DNA of 64,000 bases from Meandrina meandrites (taxonomy: Eukaryota; Cnidaria; Anthozoa; Scleractinia; Meandrinidae), in NCBI GenBank assembly GCA_963693305.1, contig OY855904.1, forward strand, positions 41,571,304 to 41,635,303, read 5' to 3'. A program made the translations under genes and the position numbers. Below, one piece after another: positions 23,320-34,779 of this stretch (position 1 is the stretch's first letter; each line of letters begins with the position of its first letter). The notes beneath the pieces were generated by a model, which saw only the letters and a list, made by a program, of their open reading frames with translations, ran no database searches and was not told the DNA's origin.

Positions 23320-24046
23320 ACTGTAAAGTCTACAAAAAACCGGGAAAATTACCTACACACTGGACATCAGAAGTACCAACAAAATGGAAGAGAAATTGTA
23401 TTACAGGAGCCCTACACAGAGCCAAAAACATCTCCACAAATCTTGACCGCGATATAAAAGAAATAAAGACCACTTTCTTAAATGCTGGTTACCCAAAGAA
23501 ATTTGTATCCTGCACCATCGACAATTTCACATCGAGCAAGTCATCTGAAGATGAGCCCTTGATTCCCGATTTTCTTTTCGAAGAACGGAAAAAGATTTGC
23601 ATCAAACTTCCCTACTGCAAGAAGAATGAAATCGCAAGCAAAAAGTTTATTTCAAAACTGAACTCTTTCACCAATTTCAAGTATATTTTCATAATTCTGT
23701 GGCAAACTCGACAAATTAAAAGGCTTTTTAGTCTCAAGGACAAAAACCTTCACAAGTCCCACGTCATCTACGAAGGAGAATGTTCATGTGGAGAAAACTA
23801 TGTAGGTGAAACAATGCGAAATCTTGTGCGAATAACTGAACATTCTAACACCCGCCACACCTCGGAACCAGCACGCCACCTTTCGGAAAACCCAAGCCAC
23901 TCATTCCAGTGGAGAGTCCTTTGTTCTGCAAGATCGTACTTTAAGAGAAAGATCATCGAGGGACTAATTATCCAACAAAGGAGCCCAACTTTGAACAAAC
24001 AAGTCAATTGCTATGTTGCGCAGTTGTTCCCTTCGGGAATAACTTG
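23320..24046 (+). pseudogene. Penelope-like element C-terminal part with GIY-YIG endonuclease
   Basis: Continuous open frame downstream of the insertion. It starts DCKVYKKPGKLPTHW, the end of the reverse transcriptase, then IKLPYCKKNE, a linker and a GIY-YIG nuclease: HVIYEGECSC, ENYVGETMRNL and EH (position of the conserved Arg/Glu-His block), then ARHLSENPSHSF and KIIEGLIIQQRSP. The domain would nick the target DNA. This part has no frameshift; its stop is at about 24046. Disconnected from the reverse transcriptase, it is presumably not expressed as the functional fusion. Confidence 0.85.
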
Positions 24047-24059
24047 AGTATAAAAACGA

Positions 24060-27000
24060 TGTAAATCAGAGACGGCTTTTAACCCTGATGATGACAACAA
24101 GTCGAAAACGTTCGGTTTCTTTTTAAAATTTTATAACTTTTTAGCCTTGTAAATAATAATTTTATTATTTTTCAATTTACGATCTTTTCAATGATCTAAT
24201 TGAGATCAAACCACAAAATTTGAGAAATTGTTAGTTACTTTTACAGTCAATTTGAAATGCAAAAATGGACAGAATTATTGTACAATGCCCTATCCTTCGT
24301 GTGTAACAACTGCAGAGCAAATTAGATTGGGACGAGTGGGGAGAGTGGGGTGTGGTGGGGGAGGGGGTAGCTAGGAAAGGGGGGTTCCAAGTCTTTTTAT
24401 AGTGTGCCTTCGTTGTTTAATTAAAACAATTTGATTACATAGCTTTCACAAAATACCTGAATAGTACGCAGAAATTTATATTCATTTCGTGTATAACATA
24501 CATAAGATATCGCCTGCCACCTTGAAAGATTTGCATGTTTGCTTCATCAACTGAATTTTACTGTACATGGCAAGAGAACACTGGCTCAGGTTTTTTGATG
24601 AACCTCGTTAATGGCTTCGCTCTCCACGAGTCTCTCGTGCATTAGCTCAGTTGGTCTCATAATTTTTGTACATCGTACTTTGCTCGGACGAATTGCCCAG
24701 CTACATCAGCGAGTTTGCATGACGGAACCCTGAACACGAGACTGACTGAACACAAACAGCGACGAGAAATTATGATGGCAACAATCACATTACTGTAGAC
24801 CATTGACAAACAAACCATACTTCACTGGTAAGCTGTTCAATGCATTACCCACAATACAAACTGCTTTCTGCGACTGACTCTAGCAGACTGCTTCGACAAC
24901 TGAGAACAACAAACACTTTACTGATGCAACAATTGTCACCTCATTTGTTCACGATCTCAACGTAACCGACCAACCAACTTTGACTTCGAAAAGAGTCGAC
25001 ATAATTTCGCTTACGAGAAACGAACCGAAACTGACAAGTGACTATACAATAACTGTTTACAGACATTCAATACACGAATCTCTGACTCGACTGCCAATAT
25101 GACCTGGAAACTTGCTGCCCACTTTCACAAACAACAATTCTTTCTAGAACTACTCTCACCTTGATGATTACACCGACAAATTACTCGTGCTTCAGGGTTA
25201 AACCCATCGCAAAATACGCGCGTAAGATTCGAGTTTTGTTCGCATGCTTTATTTTGGTGACGTTTGTACGGACGGAAAACGTCACTGCCTATGTTCTCTT
25301 GCCAGGTATTGGGAACGCGTTATACATGTGTAAAACCCTGATGCCTGGCTTTGGGGATATAAAGACTAGATAAATTCGGTATTTCCAGTTTTATACTGAC
25401 CACAGAATCATTTTAACAAATTGGCAGTGCAACGTAAATGATATCCTATCGAAAAAAGAAAAATGAAGTTAGCGATATAATTGTCTGAATAATAAAGTCA
25501 GGACTTTCAATTTTTAGTTGCACAGGCCAAAAAACAGTAATAAAAAAAAACGATCAAATTTTCTCGCTGAGTTTCATGACAACGTTTCGGATTTGTAATA
25601 GAAAACCTGCAATGATTCCACTTCACAATTGTCTTGTTGGTTTCTGCAAATTTAAATTATATGATTGAAATTATTTTCTGATCTGATTAAAAAACAGTTC
25701 TCTGATTTGATTCGGTAGTCTCAAGTAAAACTAGTTTTCTTTCTCTCTATGTAATACATTTCAAATTAAGGAATTTTCATTGGCGAACTGTCTTGAAATA
25801 ATTTGGCTCAATTTCTTTTTTTTGAAGACTGACACTGAAATACTACTAAATTATGAACAGCCTTTTTACTAGCAAATGTCGTGCATTATAATATGAAAAA
25901 CATTACGCATTCCAGTAAATGCAAACCTGTATGAAAATTGTTTTCCTTTTTTTCTGTGGTCAGTATAATCGTTGATTCGTTACCTTTTTTTTACCAAATC
26001 CGGTTCGTGTTGAGGGTGGGATTAACCTCGGACAATTGCTTTCGTTTCTTTGGCCAGGCATTTGGGTTTTCTCACGTGAAATTAATGTAATTATAAGTGG
26101 TTTAAGACCTTCTGCTACTGGCATTCGTTGTAACACAGGACATTGCATTAAAAGATACAACTGAATTAAGTTTGAGCTGATTTCTGAATTGTTGAAGTTG
26201 CAGTCGAAATTAGAAAAAGACCTGAAATCAGCTAGAAATAACGATAAGCAACAAATTGGCACTTTACATGGTCTCGAGACTTGAACCACACTTGAACTTG
26301 TCTTCTACTGCTCCAAAAATCTTCACAACTGTTGTACAAAATTGTTAGGTCGGGTTAATTTCGTGTCGATACGTCGATGTTTAGGCTGAAATCAGTATTT
26401 TCTTAGCTCTCGAGACCAAAACAACAGTTGAAATTGTCTGTCACTGCTCCAAAAATCTTCATAACTGTTGTTACAAAATAGTTAAGGGTAAATTTCATGA
26501 AGTTTTTCGTTCAGTCTGTCCTGTGTTACAAACGAAATGCCAGTCGTTGAAGGTTTTTATCCAAAACATCATCTCGTGCAAAGAGTTTGTAAAACTGTAA
26601 CGTTTTGGAGAGAATTTTCGTACACTTAACTTTGATTTTTAAAAGCAACGGGCTAAAAATCTTTGCAAGATGATTTTTAACGATGTTAGAAGCAAACTGG
26701 TGTTTCATTTTCAAATTTTTGCACGAGGTGATGTTCAAACATTTTCGGCGGTAAATTTTCAAGGGAAGCCATTTTGAATTTTTTTGTCAAAAAAGTCGCC
26801 AGGGGAAACGCTGTGCAAATTTTTCCCAATTTTCCCGCCAAAAGACTTGGTATATATAGGGGGCATTTTTTCTTCACACCTTTTTAATAATTTAATTGAT
26901 TTCTATTAACTAATTAAGTTATAATTAGAGAATATTTGAAGTGAATAAAGGCAATTTTTACACAAAAGACTTGTTTGTTTTTACCACTTAAGAGAATATT

Positions 27001-27240
27001 TGAGGTGAATAATTAGTACTATTCACATAGAACACTTTATAAAACAAATAATAAAGATGACAACATCAAAAATATAAACTGGTAATTTTTATTGACTTTC
27101 ACTAAGAATCAAATAGACCACACACTCTTGGGGAAAATAAACTTTAATAACAATTTTCTTAGTTAAACTACAACTATTTGGCGGGAAAATTAAACCTGTT
27201 GAAACCAATGTTAACAAGGAAACAATTTTTATCAAAAACA
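24060..27240. other. AT-rich intergenic DNA, no gene recognised
   Basis: The first part is the 3' end of the Penelope-like element, with a Lys-rich and T-rich stretch near 24100-24140. G-rich tracts occur at 24330-24385. A 26290-26470 segment repeats GTCTCGAGAC/CTCTCGAGACC and CTGCTCCAAAAATCTTCA at about 26311 and 26448, a short local duplication. No coding exon is supported. Confidence 0.4.
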
Positions 27241-27244
27241 TTTG

Positions 27245-27960
27245 ACATAACACTGGCTAAGGAAAGTAATTCTAACAATAAATTTCTCGCAAAGCTATTA
27301 TTTCACAGACAATTTCACTGCGAAAGAAAATTCAGATTGACAAATTGCTAACAAAGTTTTTTCGGTTTCTCAGACAAACTTGCAAAAACCTAATTGATCA
27401 AAAAATTCTAGTAAAGTTTTGACTTCACAGACAATTCAAAATGGTATTATAAAGTGTGCTCGATAATTGATTGCTAAGAAATTTCCACGGTCAAACAGGA
27501 TGTTCTTTTCAGCACAACTTTGCAATCTTTCGACGTAGACCTCGCAGTTTACTTGAGCGACATGCAAATAAAATTCCAATTTGCTCCGGCAAGTTGCCAA
27601 GTTCCGCTTGAGTCTAAACAAGTTCTGATTTTCATCTTTCGTGTTTAAACGTGAATACTCAAACAGAACTCGGCAACTTGCTGGCGCAAATTTGAACTCG
27701 ATTTACAAGTCGCACAGGTAAAATGCTAATCAACATCAAAATAATTATTACACTACAACATTGCAAAGATATGCGGAAAGGAAAAACCAACGTGACTGTA
27801 GTTGATTAACAATAAATTCGTTGTTAACTTTTGGCTTCTCAGACAATTCAAAATGGCAATGAAAATTGTTCTTGACAAAGTGGTTGATAAAAATTTCTCG
27901 TAAAATTTGGACGATCAGACAATTAATAATCATGGTCAAATTGAATTTACTTGTCGCGAA
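27245..27960. repeat. Degenerate tandem repeat of roughly 80 bp
   Basis: A motif like CACAGACAATTCAAAATGG preceded by A/T-rich AATTTCTCGCAAAG-like sequence recurs at about 27305, 27370, 27425, 27840 and 27910 with heavy divergence. Looks like an old satellite or decayed element; boundaries approximate. Confidence 0.4.
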
Positions 27961-29691
27961 TCTTCTTCAGAAAATAATTTTTCGCTTCAAAAAGCCTAGT
28001 TGGTTATTTTTCTACCTCTGAATAAATCTTGATCAACTGTCTTTGTCTTTGTTTATCATGACTTGAAGGACAACAGCATCAGTGCATCCAACAATCTGCA
28101 TGAGAATAAAGTAAACAATAAATTATTAAATACAATAGTTACCATAATTATAATCATATGAAAACTAGTAACAACAAGCATATCAGTTTTTAGACTAAAA
28201 GGGAAAATAAATAAGACCATTTTGTAAAATATATATTTTTCTGCATCATGTTTTTTCTCACATTGGTTAATCTCCAACTGTATCTTGCAATTAGCAGTAA
28301 AAAAAAACTTTTCTAGCAAGAGAAATACACTGATTTAATATGTCGGTCTGTTTTTAATCTGCTCTCAAACAACCTGGCAAGACCTGAAGCTTCCTGCCCA
28401 GGGAACTCTCTCTATGTTACCAACAGAGATACTTGTCATACTCTTATAGGGTTGAACATGATATTTTTGGTAGCACTGAGGGTTTTCACAGTTGCCACAA
28501 GTCTGTGTGGTAACTCTAAGGGCCAGGGTAGATTTTCAGAGAAACTCTGAGAATAAACAGCAACTACACTGTCAAGAAGTGAGTTTTGTCTGGGAGGTAT
28601 CTTGAGTAACCAGCCAGTGTCACTTATAACTTTACTCAAAAGAGTCTACATGCACATTCAATTTGTAACCTGTTACAGTACAGCTACTGTTACCGAGTCA
28701 ACCAGACAAAACCAACCAATCACAAAACAAAACAGGAACAATAGATTCCAACATGTCGAGTTCAGAACAATGAAATTTCAACTTGTTAATTCATGAAGCT
28801 TATGTAGTTATGTTGAATGGAGTGTCAGCTAGCATTGACTTTTCGATTAAAAAATGTGCACTGAGTAGTTTCATGTGCTATATAAATAAACACTGGTTGT
28901 TTCAGTGTTTTGTTGTGCAGATGTAACAAGGTACTGGACACATTCAAAACAGGGATATGGGTTATTTTCCAGCACTGTCTTACATACAAGTGGAATTGCA
29001 CTATAAACTCTTTACTGAAATAAATTCCTTCACTTGTCAAATTGTTGGTCTTGCAAGATGAAGAAACCATTGAAGTTCTCAACAGAGCTGGCAGTTAAGT
29101 TGTCAAGTACTTATCATTGAGTTACTCTTTGTTTACTAATCAAGCAGACCTTTCTAAGCGATGACGTCGTCGTTTAATGTCATTGTGCTAGTGGACGGGA
29201 TCTGTTGTCTGTTGTCTACTGTCTGTTGCAATCGACCGATCTGTAGAACCGAATAGGATTGCCAACTAACTTAAGGAATAAACGTCAGTATAGTAGTAGA
29301 AAATAAATCTAGTTTAACTCAACAAGAAATCACCAATAGAAATCAAAACAAAATTAACTTCCAGGCAGTTAGAAAGGACTAATTCCAAGTATAAACAAAA
29401 GAGATAAATTATATTTGATGTGTTTTGTTAGATTTAGTAAACAGAAATCGTTACACTTTTTAAAACAAAAAGGCTTAACAATTTAAAGACAGTGTTTGAC
29501 CTTGTATCGTATGTCGTATTCGGATGTCATGCTACCAGATAATGCAACTTTTGTCTAACAATCATTCAACACAGAAGTTGTCAGCTTCTTTTATTTACTT
29601 TAATTTTTGTGACAAATTTCCTGAAAAACATCATCGCTTCTGCATGCATTGCATGCCGTTTATTCCAGACTGCATGCCAAAATAATTCTCT
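27961..29691. other. Intergenic DNA, no gene recognised
   Basis: AT-rich with short chance frames only. A small stutter of GTCTGTTGTCTACTGTCTG occurs near 29205-29225. Confidence 0.4.
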
Positions 29692-30260
29692 GTTAATGGG
29701 TGATTCCAGAAAATACTGTATCCATACCCCCTTACCCCCTTACCAACTTCTAGCTTTCTCGAAATAAAGCTACAACAGTCTCTGGCGAAGGACAAAGACA
29801 AATATGTCATCCGTGATAAGATCAATACATCTTGCAACAGTAATAATGAAAAAGCCGGGCCCGGCATCGCAAATATAAATGCAAGCAATCAACAGTTTCA
29901 CGGGATATTTCAGTCCTTGTCCTACCAGAGTGAACGGCACTTTGAGAGCTTAAAGCATTTCTTGCAAATAGAAATGAGCCAAAATAAACCACATTAGCGA
30001 AATGTCTGGGAAATTATAGAGCTTGAGGTGTCACACTTGCAGTCCTAAATATAAACCTTTAGACATTTGCTTGACCTGGCACGAGTAAAACAAAATGGCG
30101 GGTGAAGACGGTGAACGATAAAAAATCAAAATGGCCCATTTCTGAGAGGAATTAAACCTACAATTATATAAAAATTAAATATATTTCTCAATTTATTTAT
30201 TTTTTGTTGATGTTGTTAATGGGTGATTCCAGAAAATACCGTATCCATACCCCCTTACCA
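29692..30260. repeat. Interspersed element bounded by direct repeats
   Basis: A block of about 46 bp containing GGGTGATTCCAGAAAATAC and ATCCATACCCCCTTACC occurs at 29692-29740 and again at 30212-30260. The sequence between is a close copy of 32240-32302 plus 32775-33205 inside the 31291-33267 element. This copy lacks the 467-bp insertion of the other and so shows its empty site. Confidence 0.65.
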
Positions 30261-31290
30261 CAGTTGGCATTGATATATTCGCCCCCCCCCCCCCCCTTGG
30301 AAATTTTGAAATGCTCTAACCCCCATGCCCTCAGAATAAGAACATCCCAAGCCCCCCCCCCCCTCCCCCCTTTGAAATTTGAACCCCTTTGGGCCCTGGC
30401 ACAGGTGGGGGGCAAAACAAGTCAAGCTGAACATGTTGCTACATTTTGCTTAGCTCCTATACTATAAAAAGAAGAATGATTAAAATTCTTGTATCTGTAA
30501 AAAAAAGGTAATGTTGCAGTCTTTGATTCACTATTTTTCATCAATCAGCATGGAAAATACATTCGCAATGGTTTGTTTCCTCAGAAATGAAACAGTGGAT
30601 ATCGTTTTGGATTCAATGTGAACCATTTACACAGTGGGAGCTACTATCCAATCAGAAGAATGCTTGTAATTACAATGTCAACGCGTTGTACTAAAGGCAA
30701 ACAATCTTGTCAAACATGTTCCTCAAATATGGGAAAGAAAACTGTCAGCGACACCAAAAATTATTACGATTCATCACAAATAGAGATATCTGATGACTGC
30801 AATGCTTTTAAGTTCAATTTAAAAGTGATCATGCATTGGCAAAAAAATACAAAGTGAGCTCTTTCCATGATTATTTGCTGAGTAAAAATTCTAGCTACCG
30901 GTATATTCTGAGAAAGAAGAAAATTCCCACCAATGAGAGCGCTTGTAAGTGCAGACAAAGACACAATATATTTTTTTTTACCTTTGCATGTGTCATGTTT
31001 GCTGGCACAGAAGGGCTAGCCTGTGCCGTTGACAAAAAAGGGCAAAAGAACAGCAAATTAGGAAGTTCGTTGTCATTCTTATCCTTCTTATCTGGAAATG
31101 AAACACTATTTGTTTTTGAAATAGCTGCTTGAAGTTAACTGTATAGAGGGTCTGTATATCAACCTGCACCTTGTATATTGACGGATCAACCTCTGTATTT
31201 TTTTTTTCAATTCTATGTACTGCCTTCAACGAAGATTTGAATTTCCTCAAACATTTCAACACAAAAGAGCAAAGAACACCTCTTGCACAG
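30261..31290. other. Intergenic DNA, no gene recognised
   Basis: Poly-C tracts at about 30280-30296 and 30353-30372 belong to repeat ends. No gene supported. Confidence 0.4.
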
Positions 31291-31499
31291 AGGCAGGTAC
31301 AAAACTCGGACCGGATTAACTCGGACCGGATCGGACCGGATCAACTCGGACCAGTCCGGGTCAGATCAGGTCGGATCAACTCGGATCGACAACACATGAA
31401 TTTTTTTTTTACCCAAATTGTAGGTTTGACTTCTCTCTGAAATAGGCCATAAACAGTAAGCTTTGCAGCGTTTGGAACTCTGTAACTCGACAAAACAGG

Positions 31500-31815
31500 G
31501 TGCATTTCATGATAACGCCACGCCGAAGATACGCCAAGTTTTTTGATAGGTCTACGCCAAGGCCCTTTATCAGTTAAAAGGTGCCGACTACGATTGTACG
31601 CCAGTGCGCTGCACAAGTTTGAAATACACGCCAGGGTGCATTCTGTGTACACCCAACGCCGAAGATACGCCAAGGTTTTGAAAGTCTGCGCCAAGGTTCT
31701 TTGTTATTCTGATATAAAATATGTCATCTGTACGCCAGTTAAAACGCGCTGAATACGATCGTACGCCAGTACGCCGCCAGCTTTCGAAATCCACGCCGAA
31801 GATCTTCAGCACCTA
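31500..31815. repeat. 136-bp tandem repeat, about 2.5 units
   Basis: ACGCCGAAGAT starts at 31520, 31656 and 31793, a period of 136-137 bp, with matching ACGCCAAG and TACGCCAGT blocks in between. Units have diverged. It lies inside the 31291-33267 element. Confidence 0.7.
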
Positions 31816-32307
31816 CGTAACCGAAGTTCTCACCCGTCATTTTCTTTACTAGTGCCAGTTCCTTTCGTTCCCTGCTGCGGGCAAGGAAGATAAAATCCTC
31901 GATAACAATTCCCAAACAAAAAAATAGAGTCTGTCATTCAGAATGTTTTTTGTTTGTTTGTTTTTACAGTAGGCGATGTTACACGTTTATGGAACTCCTG
32001 GTTGTGAAAATAGTATGAAATTTATCTTCGAGTGTTCGCGCTCACTATTTTCACATTTCCGTGCAACCATGCATTATTCTGTTTGTCATATAGACTTACT
32101 GCATTTGAAACGTGGTGAACGTAACACAACGAACAAGGGAGGTAAAACCTAAACATCGAGCTCATGAGACAAAACGCTCGATCAAATTAATGCAAGAACC
32201 ATAACCTTTACAACAGAGAATGTCTCAGTCTCTAGAACCAGCTTCTAGCTTTCTCAAAATAAAGCTATAACAGTCTCTGGCGAGGGTGGACAAAGACAAA
32301 TATGTCA

Positions 32308-32774
32308 CAGGGTTCGTACAAAAAATCGTAACCATTTTTCCGGGACTTTTCAAGGACTATTCAAGGACCAAATTGAATTTTCAAGGACCCCCTACCAGGG
32401 GGGTAATTTAACAGATGGTATATAAATGCTGTAAATGTGTTTGCTCCATCTCCTTCTCTACATTCTTGAAGGTATTTAAATGCTATAAATGTGTTTGTTC
32501 CATCTCCTTCTCTACATTCTTGTCTTTTCTCGTTATTGGCTGCTTTTACAACCGTGTTTTAGGGTTTGAAGGTGCTTTACACAGGAAAAGAATACCATAG
32601 TCTATGCAAAGCAATTTGGTTTCGACGCCACTTTTTTCAAAGTTGAAGAAAATTCAAGGACTTTTCAAGGACTTACACAGAAATTCAAGGACTTTTCAAG
32701 GAAAAATGGAATTCAAGGACTTTTCAAGGACTCCCCCTAAAATTCAAGGACTTTTCAAGACTGTGCGAACCCTG
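32308..32774. mobile_element. 467-bp MITE with CAGGGTTCG ends
   Basis: Begins CAGGGTTCGTACA and ends TGTGCGAACCCTG, flanked by TGTCA (32303-32307, 32775-32779). The copy at 29692-30260 reads ATGTCATCCGTGATAAG uninterrupted, which confirms the insertion and its 5-bp duplication. The interior has many TTCAAGGACTTTTCAAGGA units and a two-copy 55-bp repeat (about 32415-32525). Confidence 0.85.
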
Positions 32775-33267
32775 TGTCATCCGTGATAAGATCAATACAT
32801 CTTGCAACAGTAATAATGAAAAAGCCGGGCCCGGCATCGCAAATATAAATGCAAGCAATCAACAGTTTCACGGGATATTTCAGTCCTTGTCCTACCAGAG
32901 TGAACGGCACTTTGAGAGCTTAAAGCATATCTTGCAAATAGAAATGAGCCAAAATAAACCACATTAGCGAAACGTCTGGGAAATTATAGAGCTTGAGGTG
33001 TCACACTTTATAAACAGGAAACTGTGCAGTCCTAAATATAAACCTTTAGACATTTGCTTGACCTGGCACGAGTAAAACAAAATGGCGGGTGAAGACGGTG
33101 AACGATCAAAAATCAAAATGGCCCATTTCTGAGAGGAATTAAACCTACAATTATATAAAAATTAAATATATTTCTCAATTTATTTATTTTTTGTTGATCC
33201 GAGTCGATCCGAGTTGATCCGGCCCGGACTGGTCCGGGTTGATCCGGTCCGAGTTTTGTACCTGCCT

Positions 33268-33635
33268 TTTGCACAGAGTGTAATGCATCCATCAATGTTA
33301 AGCCCAAGACTAGGCATGATATACAGGGTCTTATTATTGAATGGAAATGTGTATTTAAAAAATCTTTGGTTTCAATTTAGACAGGATACCAAGACTGATA
33401 AGAAATTTTCTTGGTGTGTGCAAGAATACCACATAATAAAACTCTCTAAACACACAAAACAAGTCCCAGAGCATTCTCTCACAACACAGACAAGTGATGG
33501 ATGGCAAAATCTGAGACTTGCCAGGAAAGTTTAAGTGCCTATGAAGTGAAATTTTCTACTCCATTTTTATTCCTGAAAAATGTAGCTTATGATCCACTGA
33601 TTCATAATTTTCCAACTTAAGCAGCTAGCAGTTCA
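33268..33635. other. Intergenic DNA, no gene recognised
   Basis: Nothing supported beyond unique AT-rich sequence. Confidence 0.4.
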
Positions 33636-33786
33636 GGCCACGGTTGTTTAAAAAGATGGATAACGCTATCCACCTGATAAATCACTATCCAGTGGATAGC
33701 ATAGTTTGTTTTGTCAACAGTAATCCACTGGATAGTGATTTACCTGGTGGATAGCGTTATCCTCACTTTAAACAACTGGACCCAGG
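33636..33786. mobile_element. Palindromic MITE with GGATAGCG arms
   Basis: Arms GTTGTTTAAA...GGATAACGCTATCCACC and the inverted GGTGGATAGCGTTATCC...TTTAAACAAC face each other around a short centre; CACTATCCAGTGGATAG is itself palindromic. Boundaries approximate, no clear target duplication. Confidence 0.65.
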
Positions 33787-34020
33787 GCATGAGAGTATCT
33801 TTTCAAGTTTTTGTTACACAGCCATGGGAACAGATGATTCTCATTGGTCAGTTTGACAAACACATCAAAACATTGTTCATTTCTTGAATCTTTGGATCGT
33901 TTAATGAGATTTTTGCTTCATTTTAAACAGGAATTGCTGTCAATGAATTGATTAAAGGCTAAAGGCAGAAAGAAAGCATCTTCAAGAAAGCAGGCATAGG
34001 GGGACATTCCAGAGGAGATG

Positions 34021-34176
34021 GGTAGGCGGTCCTTTAAGGTTTGTGGTATCTCCAATGCACTCGACAGCAAAGAAGATGACGCCATCTACGCAGAAGAAAT
34101 GCCAGAATTCGCTCATGCAAATGACAAGGAAATGAATGATGAATTTGACACTGATAGTGAAGACGACCAGCAATAA
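34021..34176 (+). pseudogene. C-terminal fragment of a pogo/Tigger-like transposase
   Basis: An open frame ends at TAA 34174-34176 and contains RSFKVCGISNALDSKEDD, which matches the conserved S-F-K-x-C-G-I-S-N-A-L-D block near the C-terminus of pogo/Tigger-type DDE transposases and proteins derived from them. An acidic tail ends DTDSEDDQQ. The DDE core is not found upstream, so this is a fragment or a last exon of an unseen gene. A histone-type stem-loop begins 27 bp after the stop. Confidence 0.55.
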
Positions 34177-34202
34177 AAACATCACTCCAACTACAAACAA
34201 AC

Positions 34203-34218
34203 GGCTCCTTTAGGAGCC
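34203..34218 (+). promoter_or_regulatory. Histone-type mRNA 3' stem-loop
   Basis: GGCTCCTTTAGGAGCC forms a 6-bp stem with a 4-base loop, the length and layout of the replication-dependent histone 3' element. It is followed by ACCAC and preceded by an A/C-rich stretch, as in the consensus, with an A-rich segment downstream. The closing pair is C-G rather than the usual U-A. No histone coding sequence lies nearby. Confidence 0.5.
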
Positions 34219-34658
34219 ACCACAAAATAAAAAAGTTTATGACCAACGTACTTTACCTTGAGTTTATTTTTATAATTATTCATTTTTGCTTGGCTTATAC
34301 GCAAAAAAATTCCCATTTATTATTGTTCTAATCAGTCGAAAAAGTCTGTCTTAGAAAAAATCTCAGCTATAAGCTGAATCCCCTTCTATAGCTGAGATTT
34401 TACTAAATATTAGCGTGAATTTGTGTAAAAATTGCTCGACTTGCAGCCAAATAAATATGGTAACCTTTTTGTTTTTCAGGGACTGGTACCAAAATAAACT
34501 TGCTTGCCACATTTTCTCTTGTATATTGTTATTTTAGGTAATACCATCTGTATATGGGAATACCAATAAATTTGTTGTTGTTGTTTCTAAGCATGTAGTG
34601 ATTTACCAAAAGTTTACGATAGCGACCAAGTGACACACACGTACATTAATTGGATCAT

Positions 34659-34773
34659 GTATCTTATGGGGGGCCTCGATCGACATATCAGTCGATATGT
34701 GTCGATCAACTAATGACCGACATATCGACCGATATGTCGATCACTATGTCGATCGAGGCCCCCCATAAGATAC
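34659..34773. mobile_element. Inverted-repeat MITE with TATGTCGATCGAGG arms
   Basis: Left arm GTATCTTATGGGGGGCCTCG continues into ATCGACATA; the right arm is its complement, ending GCCCCCCATAAGATAC. The centre holds several TCGATATGTCGATC-like palindromes. No definite target duplication. Confidence 0.7.
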
Positions 34774-34779
34774 AAGATC

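Larger units (their letters stand above)
20394..24046 (+). mobile_element. Penelope-like retroelement with GIY-YIG endonuclease, interrupted
   Basis: One retroelement in two parts (20394-21823 and 23320-24046), split by a 1,490-bp foldback element. The combination of a Penelope-type reverse transcriptase and a C-terminal GIY-YIG domain defines the group. Such elements use the nicked target to prime reverse transcription, often near telomeres in animals. The 5' end is undefined and no long terminal repeats are visible. Confidence 0.85.
31291..33267. mobile_element. Large non-autonomous inverted-repeat element with 8-9 bp duplication
   Basis: The ends AGGCAGGTACAAAACTCGGA (left) and TCCGAGTTTTGTACCTGCCT (right) are exact complements, and the similarity continues inward through repeated GGACCGGAT/ATCCGGTCC motifs. 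Flanks are CTTGCACAG (31282-31290) and TTTGCACAG (33268-33276), an 8-9 bp target duplication. It holds a 136-bp tandem repeat and a nested MITE. No transposase frame. Superfamily uncertain (Mutator-like or hAT by duplication length). Confidence 0.75.

Noticed and set aside
24655..24690. tRNA-like A box (TTAGCTCAGTTGG)
   Set aside because: No B box or cloverleaf follows at a suitable distance.
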